Shown here: piece by piece, positions 6,697-9,321 of the stretch
Numbering within the stretch: the first letter of the stretch is position 1
Layout of the letters: the number at the start of each line of letters is the position of its first letter
Source of the DNA: Candidatus Forterrea sp.
GTDB taxonomy: Archaea > Iainarchaeota > Iainarchaeia > Iainarchaeales > JAAZKV01
Assembly (NCBI GenBank): GCA_020717885.1
Contig: DYDN01000034.1
Span: 1 to 9,321, forward strand
Direction of reading: 5' to 3'
Length of the DNA: 9,321 nucleotides
The notes under the pieces: model-generated
Told to the model about the DNA's origin: nothing
Databases searched by the model: none
Seen by the model: only the letters and a program-made list of their open reading frames with translations
Translations under genes and position numbers: made by a program

Positions 6697-6734
6697 AAAA
6701 AAAAGAATAAATGGTAGCCCCCAACAGGCTACCA
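6697..6734 (-). terminator. Hairpin and T-run terminator on the minus strand
   Basis: An 8-bp perfect stem (TGGTAGCC at 6712-6719 pairing with GGCTACCA at 6727-6734) has a 7-base loop. On the minus strand it is followed by eight T residues (A8 at 6697-6704 on the plus strand). It lies downstream of the 50-residue minus-strand gene and upstream of the vapBC-like promoter, so it probably ends the former transcript. Confidence 0.6.
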
Positions 6735-6875
6735 ATTCGCGCCCAACCTAATCAAATTCGAAAGGACTAAAAACATCCAATTCTATTTGACTTTTCCAAC
6801 CCCAATTCTTGGCGTAGGAACGCTACTTTTTCGTGTTAAAGATTCAAAGCTGTGTGAGAGTTAACTGGGTTTTAC

Positions 6876-7028
6876 CTAAAAATGGTAAATTCTATGGTTA
6901 GTTTCTCTTACCCAATTAGCTAGAGTGCCTTGCTCTGCAATTTCGAGCATTACCTGATCCAGGTAAAAGTTGTGGCTCCTCTTTGCCGATACAGCTTCTT
7001 CTCCTCTAACAAATTTTGACCAGTTCAT
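6876..7028 (-). CDS. Small leaderless gene, 50-residue hypothetical protein
   Basis: An ATG (7026-7028) opens a 50-codon frame that begins MNWSKFVRGEEAVSAK and ends ANWVRETNHRIYHF. The composition is charged and helical, as expected of a real small soluble protein, and no family is recognised. A near-ideal TATA box (7049-7060) is centred 26-27 bp upstream of the ATG, so transcription should begin at or next to the start codon, giving a leaderless mRNA. The gene is divergent from the HxlR regulator, with a palindrome between them, and may be its target. In the same frame beyond the TAG stop there is a further protein-like stretch after a second stop, so the present form may be shortened from a longer protein of about 80 residues. 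A terminator-like hairpin follows about 140 bp downstream. Confidence 0.6.
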   Translation of the reverse strand: MNWSKFVRGEEAVSAKRSHNFYLDQVMLEIAEQGTLANWVRETNHRIYHF

Positions 7029-7048
7029 AACACTAACTTCATCCTAAC

Positions 7049-7060
7049 TATATTTAAATA
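7049..7060 (-). promoter_or_regulatory. Strong TATA box for the 50-residue gene
   Basis: On the minus strand it reads TATTTAAATATA. The centre to the ATG at 7028 is 26-27 bp, the canonical archaeal distance from TATA box to transcription start. It is the clearest promoter in the window. Confidence 0.7.
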
Positions 7061-7083
7061 AGTAGCTTTAAAAAGATTACTAG

Positions 7084-7098
7084 CTATACTAAGTATAG
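7084..7098. promoter_or_regulatory. Palindromic operator candidate
   Basis: CTATAC-TAA-GTATAG is a perfect 6-bp inverted repeat around a 3-bp centre, lying between the divergent promoters of the 50-residue gene and the HxlR regulator. HxlR proteins bind such dyads as dimers and often control themselves and a divergent gene. The binding assignment is inferred from position. Confidence 0.55.
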
Positions 7099-7181
7099 TT
7101 GTATTGGGTTTTTGATTAAATGCATTCTATTGCGTGTAATCAAGAGTTATTGCGAGTTTAAGGAAAAAAATTAAGGGATTG

Positions 7182-7502
7182 ATGAGAATGCCAAAGGTTG
7201 CAGAGAAAACAAATCCGCTTGGTAAAGCAGTTGCGCTTGTTGGAAAAAAATTTGATCTTTTGATACTTGACTCAATGCACATGCACAATAATCGTTCTGG
7301 ATTTAATCAAATTCTAAAAGACATTCCAAGTATTAACCCACGCATCCTCTCAATGAGACTCAAAAGCATGGAAGCAAATAAACTTATCACAAAAAATCTT
7401 GTTCTTGGTACTCCTGTGAAAACCGAGTATGCACTCACTCCAAAAGCGGAAGAACTTGTTGAAATCATTGAAAAATTAAAAAGTTGGGCCCAAAAACACT
7501 AA
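7182..7502 (+). CDS. HxlR-family winged helix transcriptional regulator
   Basis: A 106-residue one-domain regulator of the HxlR family. The family pattern is clear: NPLGKAVALVGKKFDLLILD matches the helix usually written CPVERTLDLIGGKW, then FNQILKDIPSINPRILSMRL and KSMEANKLITKN form the recognition helices and lead to the wing. TPVKTEYALTPKAEEL is the typical wing plus C-terminal helix. No Cys is present at all, so the redox- or electrophile-sensing N-terminal Cys of members such as YodB and HypR is absent, and the signal must differ. The ATG at 7182 is chosen; a TTG directly before it and an ATG two codons after it are alternatives. A TATA-like TTTAAGGA (7157-7164) would favour a leaderless start near 7182-7188. 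It probably binds the palindrome at 7084-7098 and perhaps related repeats downstream. Confidence 0.9.
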   Translation: MRMPKVAEKTNPLGKAVALVGKKFDLLILDSMHMHNNRSGFNQILKDIPSINPRILSMRLKSMEANKLITKNLVLGTPVKTEYALTPKAEELVEIIEKLKSWAQKH

Positions 7503-7555
7503 TTTTCTGCTTGGAACACTTACTTCCACTAAAATTTTCGCCAAAAAAGTCCAAA

Positions 7556-7640
7556 AAGTAATGTATACTTTATTTCGCACTTTTTCTTCATTTTCCAAAA
7601 AACCCCCAAAACCAACTAAGTAATGTATAAGTTGTTACAT
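7556..7640. repeat. Direct repeats with dyad symmetry, possible operators
   Basis: AAGTAATGTATA occurs at 7556-7567 and again, exactly, at 7618-7629, 62 bp apart. The first copy forms a dyad AAGTA-n5-TACTT (7556-7570). The second lies in a dyad AATGTA-n7-TACATT (7622-7640). Both share the GTATA core with the palindrome at 7084-7098. They lie between hxlR and the acetyltransferase remnant and could be operator sites of the HxlR protein. Confidence 0.45.
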
Positions 7641-7688
7641 TTTGGGCTCAAGAGTTAATAATAAGCAGACATAACGACTTCTTTCACC

Positions 7689-7695
7689 GGAGGTG
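7689..7695 (+). promoter_or_regulatory. Strong Shine-Dalgarno before a non-standard start
   Basis: GGAGGTG is a perfect anti-16S match located 6 bases before ATA 7702 and 9 before ATT 7705. No ATG, GTG or TTG occurs within range, so the site points to a start codon that has mutated or is non-standard. CACC just upstream could pair with GGTG and form a small hairpin over the site. Confidence 0.65.
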
Positions 7696-7701
7696 GTTTA
7701 A

Positions 7702-8250
7702 ATAATTAGAATAGAAACAGAAAGACTCATACTTAGGGAGCTAAAGAAAGGGGATGAACCTGCAATCACTAAACATGCAGGTAATCCAAAGGTTTCGCTC
7801 TACACCCACACTATGCCACACCCATATGCCCTCGCCGATGCAGAGTGGTTTGTGAACAAATCCCTCACAGAGCAATCTGCCCAAAAGATAGACAACTACG
7901 AGTTAGCAATCACTCTAAAGCCAAGCAATGAGGTCATTGGGGTTGTTTGAATACTCAGAGTTAAGCATTTCGATCAAACTGCTACGCTTGGTTACTGGCT
8001 TATGGGGGAGTGCTGGGGCAAAGGAATAATGACTGAGGCCGCCTCAAGAATTCTTGAATTTGCATTTAATGAACTTGGATTGAACAGAATTAACTCCGAG
8101 GCAACCATTGAAAACAATGGTTCAAATAAAGTTATTCAAAAACTCGGCTTCACCTTTGAGGGGCTTAGACGTCAAGCAATGCGAAATGTTGCAACAAAAA
8201 AGACACATGACGCCAATTATTATGGGCTTTTGAAAGAAGATTTGGCTTAG
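7702..8250 (+). pseudogene. RimJ/RimL-type GNAT acetyltransferase with in-frame TGA and lost start
   Basis: One continuous frame of 183 codons encodes a RimJ/RimL-like N-acetyltransferase: IRIETERLILREL at the N-terminus, then EVIGVV, LGYWLMGECWGKGIMTEA (the acetyl-CoA-binding region), and NRINSEATIENNGSNKVIQKLGFTFEG, the hallmark C-terminal block. Two lesions are visible. Codon 83 (7948-7950) is TGA where the family normally has Gly or another residue after IGVV, and the start position following a perfect GGAGGTG is ATA (7702) instead of ATG. The remaining 100 codons after TGA are intact, and an ATG at 8002 could start an 82-residue fragment lacking half the fold. The lesions look recent, since no frameshift has accumulated. 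Recoding of TGA is less likely because other genes here, including the GIY-YIG and helicase genes, end with TGA. Confidence 0.75.
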
Positions 8251-8259
8251 AGCACACAA

Positions 8260-8332
8260 AAAGTGAAAGTCACTTTGGGAAAAGATTATTTCTTTTAGAA
8301 GTAGTCTTTTCCCCCAGTTTTTTTAAAAAAAA
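8260..8332. terminator. Bidirectional terminator region
   Basis: A 7-bp hairpin (8260-8276) is followed by a 12-bp stem with one mismatch or wobble (GGGAAAAGATTA at 8277-8288 against TAGTCTTTTCCC at 8302-8313, 13-base loop). Then come T7 at 8318-8324 and A8 at 8325-8332. The T-run ends plus-strand transcripts, and the A-run acts as a T-run for minus-strand transcripts from the lipoprotein gene. It sits between two convergent genes. Confidence 0.6.
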
Positions 8333-8347
8333 GAATTTCTTGGCACC

Positions 8348-9163
8348 TTACCCATTGTAAGTGCACACCGTTTTCTGACTAAAATCAGCGCTGCATCTGC
8401 AGTAATCAGCAAAAGCCTTGTTCGTAATGTGATCACAAACGCTTGGATTTGAGGATGCTATCGCAACACCCATATAACATTCAAATACATTATTCCCATT
8501 TGGCGCTATTTTGTCACAAACAAAGTAATCATTTTGTAGCATTGCAATTGTTCTATAACAAGTATCAGTTTCGCTATTCAAGGTTTGAAGTAAATTACTT
8601 TCAGTTGAGTTTGCAGTCATACTAAACGCCTTATTGTCTAAAATCCACTGATCGCATATATACAACTCATTCTTTTTAGTTGCAAGCATTGTGAAGCAAT
8701 CACTTCGGCTTGTTTGAGAATACTCCCAAGCATTAGCCTCAAAGCTGCAATAACTCGCGTCATTTGCAAGGTAAGCATACCTAAAGAGGCATGTTCCGAA
8801 TGCATTATTTGAATCCCCGCAAATACTAATGTCATTCTTATCAAATGCATATTGCCCAACGCATAAAGGATTCATTACCCCCGTATCATTGTTAAAACAA
8901 ACACTAATATCATTTTTCTTTGCAGCCACATCCCCGACACAAATAGCAAGTTCTTCAAGTGTAGTGGATTTTTCGCCGCATTCATCAAGAACCGCATCCC
9001 CGGTCGCAATGCGAGTAATATCAATTACATTCTTTGGATTATCATCAATAGTTGAAGTGCCCAAAGAGAAGTTATTGTCCGTATTTGGATTATTTTGTGT
9101 ACACCCAAAGAGAATTACTAGTGCCAAGCAGAACAAAACAAGCACACCAAAAAGCCTTTTCAT
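8348..9163 (-). CDS. Secreted lipoprotein with cysteine-bounded repeats
   Basis: A 271-residue predicted lipoprotein. The N-terminus MKRLFGVLVLFCLALVILFGC is a signal peptide ending in a lipobox (Leu-Phe-Gly-Cys), so Cys21 would be the lipidated residue and the protein would be anchored outside the membrane. The mature part holds 16 further Cys. Six units match C-x4-A-x3-[NS]-[DEN]-x3-C with exactly 13 residues between the two Cys, for example CVGQYAFDKNDISIC. They are separated by loops of about 6-30 residues. The even Cys number suggests eight disulfides and a stack of helical hairpins. I know no assigned function, and binding or surface interaction is only a guess. The start is ATG 9163: a TATA box centred 26-27 bp upstream (9187-9193) predicts a leaderless mRNA, although TTG 9169 is in frame. 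Confidence 0.85.
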   Translation of the reverse strand: MKRLFGVLVLFCLALVILFGCTQNNPNTDNNFSLGTSTIDDNPKNVIDITRIATGDAVLDECGEKSTTLEELAICVGDVAAKKNDISVCFNNDTGVMNPLCVGQYAFDKNDISICGDSNNAFGTCLFRYAYLANDASYCSFEANAWEYSQTSRSDCFTMLATKKNELYICDQWILDNKAFSMTANSTESNLLQTLNSETDTCYRTIAMLQNDYFVCDKIAPNGNNVFECYMGVAIASSNPSVCDHITNKAFADYCRCSADFSQKTVCTYNG

Positions 9164-9186
9164 ATTCAAAATAACGCTGAACCAGA

Positions 9187-9193
9187 ATATAAG
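9187..9193 (-). promoter_or_regulatory. TATA box for the lipoprotein gene
   Basis: TTATATT on the minus strand is centred 26-27 bp before the ATG at 9163, which predicts transcription starting on the start codon and supports 9163 over the in-frame TTG at 9169. Confidence 0.55.
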
Positions 9194-9235
9194 CTTTTGT
9201 CGGAGGAAGCGAGGAACTTAAAACTTTGAAATGAG

Positions 9236-9254
9236 ATAGGGGCTTCGCCCCTAT
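9236..9254. repeat. 8-bp stem hairpin
   Basis: ATAGGGGC-TTC-GCCCCTAT is a perfect 8-bp inverted repeat with a 3-base loop, upstream of the lipoprotein promoter. No T-run follows, so it is unlikely to be a simple terminator. It could be a repeat element or part of an RNA. Confidence 0.6.
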
Positions 9255-9277
9255 GACCCCACTGCGCCTTCGCTCCT

Positions 9278-9301
9278 CTGCGAGTCTTTTGTGACTCGCA
9301 G
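9278..9301. repeat. 9-bp stem hairpin
   Basis: CTGCGAGTC at 9278-9286 pairs perfectly with GACTCGCAG at 9293-9301 around the loop TTTTGT. Together with the nearby hairpin at 9236-9254 and the GC-rich TGCGCCTTCGCTCC and TCGCTCGGCGCC segments, it makes a GC-rich structured block unlike the AT-rich surroundings. Confidence 0.6.
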
Positions 9302-9321
9302 TATCTCGCTCGGCGCCTAAT

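Larger units (their letters stand above)
6520..6875. other. Non-coding stretch with promoter, terminator and possible coding remnant
   Basis: This stretch of about 356 bp has no convincing gene. From left to right it holds the 5' region of the vapBC-like operon, with a TATA-like box and GGAGGG. An AT-rich block follows at 6660-6711, and a minus-strand terminator hairpin at 6712-6734. At 6783-6860 there is a 25-codon open stretch on the minus strand. That stretch is in frame with the 50-residue gene upstream but separated from it by TAG and TAA codons, and it reads in part TRKSSVPTPRIGVGKVK. It may be a decayed 3' end of that gene or chance. Confidence 0.5.

Noticed and set aside
7520..7600. 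A 20-codon minus-strand frame beginning MKKKCEIKY
   Set aside because: It is too short, has no promoter or ribosome binding site, and overlaps the putative operator repeats.
7948..7950. TGA as a recoded sense codon (Gly, Trp or selenocysteine)
   Set aside because: Other genes in the window end at TGA in family-consistent positions, the start codon is also lost, and no SECIS-like element was evident. Kept only as something to check.
8829..9221. A 130-residue plus-strand frame opposite the lipoprotein N-terminus
   Set aside because: It is the shadow of a well-supported lipoprotein gene with signal peptide and repeats; its own sequence shows no domain.

Overview
The window looks archaeal. Most credible genes carry an AT-rich TATA-like box about 25-30 bp upstream of the start codon and little or no 5' leader. 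Two starts have Shine-Dalgarno sequences of archaeal type (GGTGA, GGAGGTG). The gene content fits too: an XPB/Ssl2-like SF2 helicase, a VapBC-type toxin-antitoxin pair, an HxlR regulator and a small lipoprotein. The sequence is AT-rich, genes are short and closely packed, and several are broken or shortened. This would suit a small-genome (for example DPANN-type) archaeon, but the lineage cannot be fixed from the sequence alone.

Layout. Positions 45-1509 (minus strand) hold a shortened DUF1846/UPF0371 protein followed by a fragment resembling the start of a class I methyltransferase. A divergent promoter region with an inverted repeat separates these from a GIY-YIG endonuclease-like gene (plus, 1745-1984). 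Positions 1994-2477 (minus) hold two overlapping frames that may be one HTH-containing gene broken near an A8 tract. Positions 2534-5889 (plus) are the centre of the window: an 870-residue SF2 helicase with a long unrecognised C-terminal half, translationally coupled by a 4-bp overlap to a transglutaminase-fold protein with an apparent Cys-His-Asp triad. A VapBC-like operon (minus, 5886-6519) converges on it.

Positions 6520-6875 contain no convincing gene but hold a promoter, a minus-strand terminator and a possible coding remnant. A 50-residue leaderless gene (minus, 6876-7028) diverges from an HxlR-family regulator (plus, 7182-7502), with a near-perfect palindrome between their promoters. 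Further related repeats lie between hxlR and a RimJ/RimL-type acetyltransferase that lacks a standard start codon and has an in-frame TGA (7702-8250). After a bidirectional terminator comes a secreted lipoprotein (minus, 8348-9163) built of cysteine-bounded repeats with exactly spaced C-x13-C units. The window ends in strong hairpins (9236-9301).

How the genes may work together. The helicase and transglutaminase-like protein are most likely made together and may form a DNA-processing or repair module. The HTH-type gene directly divergent from them could be their regulator. The HxlR regulator may control itself, the 50-residue gene and, before it decayed, the acetyltransferase. These links are inferences from gene order and repeats.
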